A stretch of 64,000 nucleotides of DNA from Mytilus galloprovincialis (lineage: Eukaryota > Mollusca > Bivalvia > Mytilida > Mytilidae), in the NCBI RefSeq assembly GCF_965363235.1, contig NC_134844.1, positions 88,126,664-88,190,663 on the forward strand. The letters are read 5' to 3'. Shown here one piece after another: positions 42,301 to 53,294 of this stretch (its first letter is position 1; each line of letters begins with the position of its first letter). Under the pieces are notes generated by a model. That model searched no databases. It saw only the letters and a list, made by a program, of their open reading frames with translations, and was not told where the DNA came from. A program made the translations under genes and the position numbers.

Positions 42301-45300
42301 ATAATTCCTTTATTTAGCATTTTCATGTCACTAGATGAAAAAAGTGAAAATAGTAATTTAAGATGATTTGAGCTTTATTTGTGATGATTAAATATGTTGT
42401 TTAAATTATTGTTTAAGATTACTTTCATTCCTTCAAAGTAATTCATTTTTTTTTGTAATTTGTTATTTTAAAGGCCTCAAGATAGGTCTGAAGTCTTTTC
42501 TTATAAACTTTTGTTTGTTTGTTTTTTTGGAATAAGATTTGTTGTTGTTTTTGTTGACCAAGAATGCAATTCTTTCTTCATTTTAAAATAAATCATTGAC
42601 CACTATTGATTTTTTCTACATTTTATATTTTAGGATTGGTTGCTTTTCATAAAAATAAAAGATTATTTGAGGAAATATACTAAAATGTCGTACGCATTGT
42701 ATTAAATTGTAAAAATTATTCTTCTTTTGGTAAAAAATTATGCTATTTTATTTGTAATTTATTATTTTAAATGCATCAAGATAAGGTTTTGTTTAGAATT
42801 TAGATAATTTAAAACACTCAAACTATTGTTTTTTGTAGAATAAGATTGCAGTTATTGCCTAATTTTAATAAAAATTATAAATCGCAACAAGATTTCAGTA
42901 CTTTTTGTACATCAAGAATAATTGTTATTCACAAAATATGCTAAATTTTATAGAAAAGATACAAAATTTGTGTACGCGTTGCCTAAAAAAAAATTCTTCT
43001 CATATTGGACATAACATGCATAATGCAACATCAATTGCAATCAGTCATTGAAAATACAGTTTTTTTTTATCAAATGTCAATATTTGAAGGACAAATATAC
43101 ATGAACTTTAATTTGTTTTTGTTAAATAAGAATGCACTTTTTTCTTTATTGAAATGGGAAAAAAAAGACCGCCATAGAATTTTTGTACTTTTTATAGTTT
43201 AAGATTTGTTATATTTCATTACGGCAAAAGAATATCAGAAAAAATATGCTATAATGTTCTTCGCATTTTTTTAAATTACCAATACTTCTAATCTTTTGAA
43301 AGATAATACATCTATTTTATTTGTAATTTTCATCTTAAAGGCCTCAAGATAAGTCTTTAACTATAATTAAGATGAAATCAGAATAAAAATACTAAAACTT
43401 TTGTTTTTGTTGAATAATAATGCAAATACTGTATTATCTGAATACAAATTATAAACCGCCATAAGATTTCCGTACTTTTTGTACATCTTAATTGGTTGTT
43501 ACATTTGTACTCACAAAATATGCTAGATTTTACGTAAAAGATACAAAATGTGTGTACTTGTTGCCTAAAATGCAAATATTTCTTCTCATATTGGACGTAA
43601 TGCAACATCAATTGTAATAAGTCATTACAAATGCCTTTTGATGAGTTATTTCAAATGTGAATATTTAAAGGATAAATATGCATAAAATGTTGTTTTTGAT
43701 AAATAAGAATGCATTTTTTTTCTTTTTTTTAATAAACATTATAGACCGCCATAGGATTTTTGTACTTTTTATAGTTTTAAGAATTGTTATTTTTCATTAC
43801 AGCAAAAGAATATCAGAAAAAGATATGCTATAATGTTCTTTGCATTTTTTTAGAATTACCAATATTTCTTATCTTTTGAAAGATAGTGCAGCAATTTTAT
43901 TTGTAATTTTGTTATTTTAATGGCCTCAATTGAGATACGTTTATCTTTAAAGAATTTCAAGATTATAACATGTATAAGGAAACAAAACTTTAAAATAATA
44001 AAAAAATAGTACACCAACAGTTTAAGGAACTGCTCATATATTCATTGTCCAATCTATTTACGAAAAAAAATCAAAATCTCAAACATTATGTAAACATCCT
44101 TTCTCGATCTGTTCCGGTTTGAAAATATATAATATAAATTAAAACGAAATGACCATTCTATTATGATAATTTTCAAATTTATGTTTTATCTGTATATGTC
44201 TTTTTATTTAAATTCATTAAACTTGGCTGAATATTTTAATAAAAAAGAAGTTTTTGATCAGTTGTAAATAAACGTTTCGTACTTTACATGTCGCTATTGT
44301 CTTGTCTTGTCTTGTATGAATAGCCTGTCTTTGAAAGGCACACCTCTGGTTTCAGAGTTGAATAAATATTTTGGTGTAATTAACACCCACTAAATGTTTT
44401 TCACACTTTTTAAAATCTAAAACCAAATATAATTTAGATGTTAACTATTCACGCCTTTGACTGAGTGGTTGCAAGCAACCCTTTCATTTTAAATCAATAA
44501 AACGAAATTACGATTCCGTAATTTGTATCTGTTTATCATGTGACTTGATAGTGTTCAATCCGTCAGAAAGGTCGATCGGTCTTATCTGTCCGATTCGTCC
44601 GATCAGTCAACGACTTTTGCTATAAGTTTGACGGATTGATGACGTGAGATTGACGCGAATTTGACTGATCGGTGACTGATCGATGACCGCTGATTGATCG
44701 CCTAAACAGTTACGCCTAAGGTTGCAAGTACTTTATATATCAAATCCTATTTATTTAGGTTTTATATCGCATTAATCAACCATTTATTACATAAGAAAAT
44801 GCTTGTACCAAGTCAGGAATATGACAGTTTTTGTTCATCCTTTTGATGTGTTTGAGCATATGGTTTTGCAAATACATTACGGACTTTCCGTTTTTAATTT
44901 TCCTCGGATTTCAGTTTTATTGTGGTTTTGATTTTAAGTATAAAATTTATAGTATGTTTTTTGTTGTATTTGTATAAATGGTTTGCATTTAATTCATTTA
45001 TATGATATTCGGCACTTTCTATTATTTTCATAGACTTTTTTCGACAAAAGTTGCTGAAGATTTGTATTGTATTCAATTTAAAATGTTGATTAGTTCATCC
45101 TTTGAAATCATTAGAATTAGTAGAACCTGGCATAAACATATTTCATCGACGTCTTTCTAATGGGCGGTGAGGCGAGTGAAGTACAAAATTATTTTTGTTT
45201 TCGATCTTACAAATGTACACAAAACATTTATATATGATCTTGAAGAAGAAGGTTGGAGACTAAGTGTACTTACAACAGCCAGTACTCGTTTTTTCCTTCC

Positions 45301-48300
45301 AATTACACCCCATATTCCAAAAATACCAGTAACAAGTTCTAAGAAAAATACTCCAATGAAAGAAAATACAATAGATTTAACAGTTGTTCCTAATGGCATT
45401 CCAGCTAATATCTGCATGTCGACAATTTTTATAACATCTTCGTCTAGAATGTCGTTGTTAACCTTGATTAATATCAACATCATTATGAATCCAAAAGTAA
45501 ATGTCTGTAATACAAAAATAACAATATATGTAGTCTTTGAATTGTGTAAACTAACCACCTCATTATTTCCTATTACACCAAACATCATTTCTTTTTATTA
45601 TCTTATCCCTATTGCATCATATACCAACCATGTCATTTTCTACTGTTAGTCAAACACGAGACTGTACCATTAAAACACATACACCTTTCCCGAACATATG
45701 ATAGACCATTATCTTTTTCACCAAAACATATTTCCTATTGGTCATTACAAAGAATGTTTTCGTCCTCCTATAACAAATACACTTGGGGGGGATAGAACCA
45801 TTCAAGGAAAAGCTCTATTACATCGGAAGTGATTGTTAATTATTATTTATCTGATGTTAGTATCTATTGGAAATTAACGTCATATGAACTTAACAAAATA
45901 GGAAGTTGAAAGCTAAAAGAGTGATAAAAAAAGAAATATAAAAAAAGATGTGGCGTGATTGCCAATGAGACAACTCTCCACAAGAGAGCAAAAATGACAC
46001 AGAAACTAACAACTATAGGTCACTGTACGGCCTTCAACAATGAGCAAGCCCATACCACATAGTCAGCTGTAAAAGGCCCAAAAATGACAGTGTAAAACAA
46101 TTCAAACGATAAAAGATTATTTATAAAATCTGAAATTAAAGTTATATGTGCATAGCATTTCATCAACAGTGCTTAACACATTTCATAGTAAAATGTTCTT
46201 AATTATCTTCAGCATTTAATATATTTGAAAACTGAGTTTCAAATCATGCGCTGTTCCCCCCCCCTTTTTTTCGTAAATTTCTAAAGAAACATTACGAATA
46301 TATCCTAACGGTTTATTTGGTCTTCGTTTGGTATAAATTTGGATCAATTGATATACGCATTTAAATATATATATAGAAGCAAACAGAATGTAAGTTAATT
46401 ATTCTGACATAATTGAAATTGATTTCGGATAACAATTTTATTTCAAAAGTGATATAACTTTTCATGTATTAGAAACGATTAATCGGGATTTAAATTTAAA
46501 ATCTGGTTCATAAACATCCGTGTTCTATTTTTAAAATATTCATTGTTAACAACAAAAAAGTCACAAAAGAATGAAGTTCTAAAATAACAAGGTCGTTTCC
46601 ATCCGTCTTCTTTTAAATTAGTATAAAATAACAAGGTCGTTTCCATCCGTCTTCTTTAGATATAGTCACCTGTCATAAGTCAGGAATCTGATGTACAGTA
46701 GTTGTTTGTTTATGTAATTTATACGTGTTTCTCGTTTCTCGTTTTTTATATAGATTAGACCGTTGGTTTTCCCGTTTAAATGGTTTTACACAAGTAATTT
46801 TTGGGGCCCTTTATAGCTTGTTGTTCGGTGTGAGCCAAGGCTCCGTGTTGAAGGCCGTACATTGACCTATAATGGTTTACTTTTATAAATTGTTATTTGG
46901 ATGGTGAGTTGTCTCATTGGCACTCACACCACATCTTCCTATATCTTTGTACAATATACTGAAACAGCAAACTATGTAATGCTTAAAATTTATATTCAGA
47001 ATTATTTCGAATGTTTTATTGCTTTTTCGTCTACTTATATCTTAAAACAAGTAGAAAACGAACACGTATTATACAGGGAAAGTATAGCCCTAAATCACCA
47101 CAAAAACATTAAATGTGAAAAAAAAAACTCCTAGGAAAATTTAAAACGGAAAGTCCCTAATCAAATTACAAAATCAATTAATCACACCAAATGGATGGAT
47201 TACAACTGTCATATTTCTCACTTGGTACACATGCGATTGGAACAATAAGATAGGACTTAATATATTAAAAGAATAGATAGTTAGTAGCTAAGGTTCTTAT
47301 TATGGGAAACAATGTCGCTTATTGGTTAAGACTTCCAATTAGTGATGTTAAAAATAAACTGTATTGTTGTCATATCTCTGCTGTAACAGGTTTGTGTAAG
47401 AAGAAAAAGAAACATTCCAGCTTTTTGGGGTCAGTTTAGATTAAATGTTCTCATGCTAGCTGTACCATAATTGGAGAGGGGTTCTTTCTCCTTTTTTTCT
47501 TGGTAAATACTAGTATACCTAATTGTGGGAATTGGTGAACATGACAATACGTTCTAATAAAAATAATACTGGTATTTCCATTCTGAGTAAATAGATTTTG
47601 ACCGTTGATGAAGAAAAAAAAATGCCATTTAATAGATCTAGTACGTTTGGTTGAGTTTCTTACAAACTTAACTCATTGTAATTGGTTTATCAAGACTAGC
47701 TTTTGATTTCAAATATTCTAGAATTAGAAGTTTTTTAACAGTCAACTTTGAAGCAAGATGTGCACCCCTCGCGGTCATCAATAGGCGTGTTTTTCTCAAG
47801 AACCTTTTCATTTGTTCTGCATAACTTCGATCAATACCGTTCTATGCAGTATTTGTAATATGCACAATAGGGACGTATAATTCAATCTTGGTACAGGTTA
47901 TTATTTGAATCTTTTTTATCTCTTCAATATTTGTTTTAGGTTTCCTTTTGGTTTTCAGCATTGCTAAATAAACATTATTTGTCGAAATGCTTATCGTATG
48001 TATTAAATTCTAATATTTTATTACACAGATCTGAGGAATTTTGTCACACAGAACTGATCTATAATTTGCTCTTTTGAAAATTTTGAGATGATGTTGCCAA
48101 TCCAAATTCAAGATGGAACTACCTTTGAACTTCTTGAAACCGTTCAACATTTTTTTTATTCAAGCTTCACTGATGAGTCTTTTGTAGACGAAACGCAGTC
48201 TGGCGCAAATACAACATTGTAGTTCTGGTATCTATTCTAAGTTTATTTATACGCGTACACGAAATCTTGCACTTATTATACTTTTATTGTCGTATACTAA

Positions 48301-49215
48301 TTTTCATTACTGTGGGACAAAATAAAAATATATTAGATACGAAAATGATAGATACAAACGATAGTTTTGCTATTCATATCTTATAACCAAATCATGCACA
48401 AATGTTCATAGGGTGGTCCTATACTTGTTTGTATACAACGTATCTATCTGAAAACAAACGATAATTTTGTGAATCATAGTTAACTTAAAAAGATATCTTC
48501 CCATTCAAAGTTATGCCTATTTTGAGTTTTCCCTAGACTATTTCAAAACACATCTATCGAATCAATGGTCTCTAGTGTGGATGGAAAATTTTTTCTGTCG
48601 TGCATACCTTTGATAGATTGTGATTGACGTTTAAAAGCCGTCCAAGATTTTCAACATATCAAATACCAAGTTTATGTTACAATCTACAATTAGCAGAGCT
48701 GTGTTTATAAATGCAGTTTAATTCAATTCCATGTTTTCTATTATTGAAGTTTTAATTATTAATGAAACTTATTTTACACTTCCAGATGTGCATTTAGACA
48801 ATAAACGACTCGTCAGTGATGTTCGAGACGAAAATATTTGAAAATCCAAAATATCTATTTTTCAAATTTTTAAACTGATCAAACCTCAAAGGTCAAAAAG
48901 TTAAGCCAAAACAGTTCCAGAAACTAGAGCTTTTCATTCAGGAGATATATTCCTTGATTTAAGTGTATTTCTTCAATTCTGTCACAGCAAATATCCATAA
49001 TACAGTATCCGTATTGTCATGCCAGTACCAAAGTACTGGCTACCGGATTGATGATACTTTCGGGGACTAATAGCCCATAATCAGATGTATCAACCAAGTG
49101 ATGTACCTTATTTTAGCAGACAACATATATATGTATAACTTACCCTGGTTATTAAGGATGCTGTCAAAACTATATTTGCTGAAATAGTCAAACGACCTCG
49201 ATTTATTTTCTCCAT
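39160..49215 (-). CDS. Tetraspanin T4, complete, short loop
   Basis: Six exons, all with AG/GT borders and all junctions phase 0: 49144-49215, 45274-45504, 41736-41810, 41101-41223, 39860-39970, 39160-39318. They encode 256 residues, a normal tetraspanin length. TM1 spans exons 1 and 2, TM2 is in exon 2, TM3 is exon 3, and the LEL starts in exon 4. Exon 5 holds a nine-residue remnant of the CCG region (LGCNNSDPE) joined directly to the TM4 exon sequence (ICGSVYVKK...). The LEL is therefore only about 58 residues, with two cysteines and no CCG. Exon 6 is the end of TM4 and a 45-residue basic tail. T4 lies about 0.9 kb upstream of T3 and on the same strand. The short loop suggests that partner binding differs from ordinary tetraspanins. 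Confidence 0.85.
39860..39970 (-). CDS. T4 exon 5: reduced LEL and TM4
   Basis: 37 codons between a TTTGTAG acceptor and a GTTTGT donor. Residues 1-9 (LGCNNSDPE) align with the start of the CCG exon of T2 and T3. Residues 10-37 (ICGSVYVKKLDTYLEIYIGV and on) match the 28-codon TM4 exon exactly in length. It looks like a fusion of two ancestral exons with loss of most of the first and of the intron. Confidence 0.85.
40500..40640 (+). repeat. Dispersed repeat R4 fragment
   Basis: Contains AACCAGGTTCAAGCCATCAT and CATGTACCAAGTCAGGACGA. Confidence 0.5.
41101..41223 (-). CDS. T4 exon 4: LEL part 1
   Basis: 41 codons between an ATTACAG acceptor and a GTGAGA donor: KADLKETLKNYTSAYQTYFR and on to FETFLKK. 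Helical, polar, with one sequon (NYT). It corresponds to the LEL part 1 exons of T2 and T3. Confidence 0.85.
41736..41810 (-). CDS. T4 exon 3: TM3
   Basis: 25 codons between a TTTTGCAG acceptor and a GTAAG donor, beginning NVLMSSIMIVVYFIYIVIL and ending IIYDK. Same size as in T2 and in the split T3 exon. Confidence 0.88.
42248..42302. repeat. Short hairpin
   Basis: Arms ACTTTCTATAC (42261-42271) and GTATAGAAAGT (42279-42289) pair perfectly around a 7-base loop. Pairing extends outward imperfectly through GGGG/CCC and TTTTAAA to about 23 bp. Confidence 0.7.
42400..43970. repeat. Tandem array, unit about 575 bp
   Basis: Shared landmarks recur at a spacing of about 575 bp: ACCGCCATAG at about 43169 and 43746; TCTTCTCATATTGGAC at about 42995 and 43580; GCCTCAAGATA-type at about 42474, 43340 and (diverged) 43922. 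A further copy of the last motif at about 42770 suggests the unit is itself built from two halves of about 290 bp. About 2.7 diverged units lie in T4 intron 2. It does not encode protein. Confidence 0.7.
44560..44710. repeat. GATCGGTGACTGATC-like short repeats
   Basis: Several short degenerate units such as GACTGATCGGTGACTGATCG. A reversed relative is at 41875-41970 (GGTCGGTGAATGATCGGTGA), so the two flank the tandem array region in T4 intron 2. Confidence 0.5.
44780..44940 (+). repeat. Dispersed repeat R4 fragment
   Basis: Contains TTGTACCAAGTCAGGAATAT and GGACTTTCCGTTTTTAATTT, then CCTCGGATTTCAG. Confidence 0.6.
45274..45504 (-). CDS. T4 exon 2: rest of TM1, small loop and TM2
   Basis: 77 codons between a GTATTACAG acceptor and a GTAAGTAC donor. 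It begins TFTFGFIMMLILIKVNND, then the small loop and the hydrophobic segment IVFSFIGVFFLELVTGIFGI, followed by WGVIGRKKRVLAV. The Gly-rich end of TM2 and the basic turn are tetraspanin-like. The ORF on the opposite strand here is a shadow. Confidence 0.9.
45935..46110 (-). repeat. Dispersed repeat R1, reversed copy
   Basis: Contains GGCGTGATTGCCAATGAGAC, CAACTCTCCACAAGAGAGC and CACTGTACGGCCTTCAACAA. Confidence 0.7.
46580..46660. repeat. Two tandem 43-bp units
   Basis: TAAAATAACAAGGTCGTTTC followed by CATCCGTCTTCTTT occurs twice, 43 bp apart, with no difference over 34 bp. Confidence 0.9.
46660..46945 (+). repeat. Dispersed repeat R1 copy
   Basis: A good-length copy: CATAAGTCAGGAATCTGATG near the start and GTTGTCTCATTGGCACTCAC near the end. 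It is closely related to the reversed copy at 55925-56220. Confidence 0.75.
47110..47245 (-). repeat. Dispersed repeat R4 fragment, reversed
   Basis: Contains AAATTTAAAACGGAAAGTCC and CTGTCATATTTCTCACTTGG, matching 53320-53430. Confidence 0.6.
48110..48245 (+). repeat. Dispersed repeat R2 fragment
   Basis: Contains CACTGATGAGTCTTTTGTAG, then ACGAAACGCAGTCTGGCGCA. Confidence 0.65.
49144..49215 (-). CDS. T4 exon 1: N-terminus and start of TM1
   Basis: 24 codons from the ATG to a GTAAG donor, beginning MEKINRGRLTISANIVLTAS. A short basic cytoplasmic N-terminus leads into TM1. The start is supported by its homology to the T1 first exon at 1714-1785. The sequence upstream of the ATG is also similar in the two, consistent with a shared 5' UTR or promoter. 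Confidence 0.8.
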
Positions 49216-49539
49216 TTTTCAAATAATATTTTGATGCTAGCTGTGATGTGGTTGTCAATTTAAATGTCTTACTTGTTGTTATATTACGTGTTTTAAACGA
49301 ACTTACGTGAAATTTGAGGCTTAATTACATTTAAATACATGCCATTCTAGATAATATATAACATAATAGACTTCCGAGTTCTTTGTCACACAGAGGACAA
49401 TCTTTCCACGAAACTGACACTTAATAAAAAAAAATGTGGTTATTTTTATAAATTTCCTATTTACAAAACTTTGAAATTTTCGAAAAACTAAGGATTTTCT
49501 TATCCCAGGCATATATCACCTAAGCCGTATTTGGCACAA

Positions 49540-49880
49540 TTTTTTGGAATTTTAGATCCTCAATGCTCTTCAACTTTGTACTTGTTTGGCTATATAAATT
49601 TTTTGATATGAGCGTCACTGATGAGTCTTATGTAGCCGAAAGGCGCGTCTGGTGTGCTAAATTGTAATCCTGGTGCCTTTGATAACTATTGGACCAATTT
49701 TTGCTTCAAACACTTTTTTTACTCATGAAATGCAAGTCTAGAGAAACTATAAATTTTCAATCCTGGTGTCTGTGATTAGTATATTTACAACCCTTAGGTC
49801 GATGCCACTGCTGAGGGAGTTTTTATTCCCCAAGGGATCACCAGCCTAGTAATAAAAACCTCTGTGTTGATATGCATTAT
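49540..49880 (+). repeat. Dispersed repeat R2, near-complete copy
   Basis: Order of parts: CAATGCTCTTCAACTTTGTA, GAGCGTCACTGATGAGTCTT, AAAGGCGCGTCTGGTGTGCT, CGATGCCACTGCTGAGGGAG, CCCCAAGGGATCACCAGCC. A dispersed bivalve repeat; SINE or MITE not decided. Confidence 0.7.
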
Positions 49881-49889
49881 CTTAATTAT

Positions 49890-50140
49890 ACATTATACAT
49901 TAACTGTTTCATTTTGTTTTATTTTTTAGGTTTTATACCTCTCGAATAAATTACATAAGTGGTATTTGACAAAACTTTTAGGAATTTGTGTTCCACAATG
50001 CTCTTAATTATAACTACGTACTTTATTTGGTCTCTTCAAAAAAAATGTTTTTATTAAAGCCACACTGATGAGTCTTTTGTAGACGAAACGCGCGTTTATC
50101 GCACATATAAAATTTAATCCTGGTATCTATAATTAGTTAA
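49890..50140 (+). repeat. Dispersed repeat R2, second copy in series
   Basis: Contains GATGAGTCTTTTGTAGACGA followed by AACGCGCGTTTATCGCAC. Confidence 0.65.
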
Positions 50141-50579
50141 TTCGTGGTTTTAAAGGAAAAAATTACAAATTATTTTGATAAGAATTTTAAAACTTGATAA
50201 TTTAATTTGACGATACATTATTTGCATAGAACATGCCGAAATATTTCCCAAGGATTAAGTTGAGAGCAATATTATATCACGCCAGTCAACTATCTAAGCT
50301 TATGTATAAAAAAATATCTAAATAAAGTAATTTAGAATGAAAGCAGACTTGTTAGTTTGAAAATAGATAATTGACTTGCTTTTGACTATTTATATTTTTG
50401 TCTGACTTGGAAGTAGTTTTTTTAGGATGTTCTTCAAACTCCTACCTTATTTTGTATTTAAAATGTTTGAGTGCCATTGATGATTTTAATGCAGATGAAA
50501 CACTTTTAGCTTATCAAATATTAAGCTTGATAACTTGCATTTACTTTACAACCGCTCGAAACATCATTGATATGATCAT

Positions 50580-50840
50580 ATTTATAAATTAACAGTTTAC
50601 AAATCTTTGGAATTTTTGAAATACTATGCCTTTTCAACCTCAGTAATAGATTACCTCAGCTGTATTTGGTTAAACGTTTATGAATTTTGGTCTTCAATGC
50701 TCTTCAGCTTCGTACTGTATTTGGCCTTTTAAACTTTTTTGGAGTCGAGCGTCACTGAAGAGTCTTTTGTAGACGAAACGCGCGTCTGGCGTAAATACAA
50801 AGTTTAAACCTGGTATCTATGATGAGTTTATTGATTGATT
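50580..50840 (+). repeat. Dispersed repeat R2, third copy in series
   Basis: Contains TCAATGCTCTTCAGCTTCGT and GACGAAACGCGCGTCTGGCG. Three copies in one orientation within 1.3 kb suggest preferential insertion or local duplication. Confidence 0.7.
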
Positions 50841-50889
50841 CAATGCTGGTGAACGTTTCGAACCAAAGGTACAGCTACACCAGTCAATA

Positions 50890-51125
50890 TTTTTGCAGTC
50901 CTGTGGTGTAAAATGTTGGCTCGTGATTTTAGGGCACAAGGTACCGAATTTCTGTTCTCCTTTTGTCAGTGGTCAGTAAACATATGGTTCTTTTCCTGTA
51001 AAACAATCTGTAAACATGTTTGTGTTGACGTCACAATAGCGAAATCAGTTGAAAGCAAGACAGTTTGACGTCATAATGGAATTTTGACTGATCAAAAATT
51101 GAGAGCAAGCGAATTATACGTTTTA
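50890..51125. repeat. Dispersed repeat R6 fragment
   Basis: Related to 5690-5760 through TTTGACGTCATAATGGAATT and GAGAGCAAGCGAATTATAC. Confidence 0.4.
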
Positions 51126-51229
51126 TATATGATAAATACTAACTTAAGAAAATACAAAAATACAGAAAATGAACAAAATGGTAAAGTAATTAAATTCATC
51201 CCTTTGAATGATGTACGGACGCCTTTAAA

Positions 51230-51450
51230 CCAGTTGACTCTTTAAAAGTATTCGGATTGTAGCCCTAATTCCGTTCTCTACTCCTTGATTGAAACTTCAT
51301 CAAATGCAACTAATCCCCGACGTCTAACAAACAATGGATTAAACAACGGATACCACAAGAGGACTAAGAAATTGTTACCGTTTATAGCAACTGCTATTAT
51401 CCTGACTCGATACAGACATTTCCAAGTACACTGGTAAGGTAATATATTCC
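51230..51450 (+). other. Unassigned segment, possibly transposon-derived
   Basis: The plus strand has a short open stretch reading NPRRLTNNGLNNGYHKR. It has somewhat higher GC than its surroundings. I do not recognise it. Confidence 0.25.
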
Positions 51451-51539
51451 TGAGGTAGAAAAGCCTTAGTTTTTCAAAAATTCAAAGATTTGTAAACAGT
51501 TAATTTTAAAATATGACCATATCAATGATAATTCATGTC

Positions 51540-51990
51540 AACACAGAATTGCTGACTACTGGGCTGGTGAAACCCTCGAGGAATAAAAACTACACCAGCA
51601 GTGGCATCGACCTAGTGGTTGTAAATAAACTCATCATAGCTCAGCATCAGAGATACCAGGATTGAAATTTTGTATTTGCGCCAGACGCGCGTTTCGTCTA
51701 CAAAACTCATCAGTGGAGCTCGAATCAAACAAAATTTTAAAAGCCAAATAAAGTACGAAGTTGAAGAGCATTGAGGACTAAAAATTCCTAAAAGTTTTGC
51801 CAAATACAGCTGAGGTAGTCTATTCCTGAGGTAGAAAAGCCTTAGTTAATTTAAAATATGACCATATCAATGATAATTCATGTTAACACATAAGTGCTGA
51901 CTACTGGGCTGGTGATACCCTTGGGAAATAACTCCACCAGTAGTGGCATCGTCCCAGTGATTGTTAAAAAACTCATCATAGATACCAGGA
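51540..51990 (-). repeat. Dispersed repeat R2, two reversed copies
   Basis: Reverse-complement signatures CGCCAGACGCGCGTTTCGTC (near 51680) and two copies of ACTACTGGGCTGGTGAAACC or its variant (near 51555 and 51900). Confidence 0.7.
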
Positions 51991-52319
51991 TTGAAATTTT
52001 GTATTTGTTAAACGATTTTACACTTTTATTAGTCTTATATTGCATATCGCGAACAAGTTTCCGTTAATCTCTATGTTTCCGTAGTGTATGACTTATTAGT
52101 TCACGTCTTTTCTGATCATTTTCGTATTGCTGAACAACTTTTGCCATGTTCCTTTTATTAACAAGTACTCTTGAAACTAGAGTATTGCATTGTATGACAT
52201 ATGCCGTAATATATCTTCCAGGAAATTATCCTCGGGTATATGAGCATGATTTTGATTGTAAGGGGTTTATAGAACTTTGATGTTTATACAAATATTTTCA
52301 TAACGTAAAATTTACTTAC

Positions 52320-52556
52320 TGTAAATGAAAGTATTCTCCTCCATTTCCATGAAACAGTGGCAACAACAGAATATATAATGGCAATAATCGACAATGACGA
52401 TAAGGTTGAAACCACGATACAAAATGTGTTAAGAGCTTTGCTGAATGTGTGATCGGCTATGCTAAATCTCGAAAGTATTTCCAGGATATCTGAATTTCCA
52501 AACACTGTATCATATTTTACGTTTATTGCTATTCATAGTAAACTTTAATAAAATAT
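52320..52556 (-). pseudogene. Relic tetraspanin exon (TM1 end, small loop, TM2) with two stops
   Basis: 237 nt between a CCCTTTCAG acceptor and a GTAAG donor, aligning codon for codon with the T2 exon at 17251-17487: IAINVKYDTVFGNSDI against LAINIRFDKVFGNSDI, and a similar TM2. Two in-frame stops occur near the start (codon 4 is TAA, codon 8 is TGA), while the rest is open and the splice sites are preserved. No TM3, LEL or TM4 exons were found between it and T4. It is what remains of a tetraspanin gene copy once located between T5 and T4. Confidence 0.85.
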
Positions 52557-53089
52557 CTGAAAGGGATATTGGCAATAATAACAAAAATACTATATAAATT
52601 ATACTAGAATATGTAACAATTATTTTCTATTAAATTGTGCTGAACGCAGATTTTCAAAAATTGACTTAACCAATTTTTTAGATGATCACGGATGATTAGT
52701 TTCCTTTTGTCGTGACTACAATCCGTCATCGTTTTCTCAATTGTGACATTCCTTACACTTACATGAGAAAAATGACAAATGCCATATATGATTAAGGTCT
52801 ACTTACGCTTCTGAAGCATCAAAAATCCCCCAATTCGTTTTAAAGGGGATCCATGTTGGTCTTGCTTTAATTTTCAATGTTGCTCTTTTTCCTTTTTCTA
52901 AATTTCTATGTTGTTCCTACCGGCAACAGTCTTGCTTATCCTTTGTCCTGAAAACCCTGTTTCTATTTCAAAAGTTCAGATTCAGTCAAGTTTTAGGTAA
53001 GGAAAATTTGTATGACCGATGGATTGCAAATCTAGCGATCTCTTATAGTTAGAAAAAAATCAATTGTTTATCCGCTATTTTGTGCTTTA

Positions 53090-53290
53090 TCACTTGATAG
53101 AGGTGTAACATACGTGTGTCACAGGCAGATCATGACCTGCTAGCCCTTCCAAGATACATGAGATCACCCGTTGTTCACAGCTTCCTATGTTGTGTCTTGT
53201 AAATCTGTTAATCTTTTAGTTATTTTTCGTTATTTATTTGGCGATGTCAGTTTTTCTTCAACTTGAACTTTGAGTGTCCCGCTCGTATCG
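53090..53290 (+). repeat. Diverged RT-element tail
   Basis: Resembles the family tail (CAAGATACATGAGATCACCC, then TTGGCGATGTCAGTTT and GTCCCGCTCGTATCG), clearly older than the others. Confidence 0.5.
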
Positions 53291-53294
53291 TCAG

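Noticed and set aside
45167-45649. Plus-strand ORF of 160 codons
   Set aside because: It is antisense to T4 exon 2, whose acceptor, donor, phase and tetraspanin-like protein are better supported.
46580-46660. CRISPR-like short direct repeats
   Set aside because: Only two adjacent copies and no spacer; the genome is animal.
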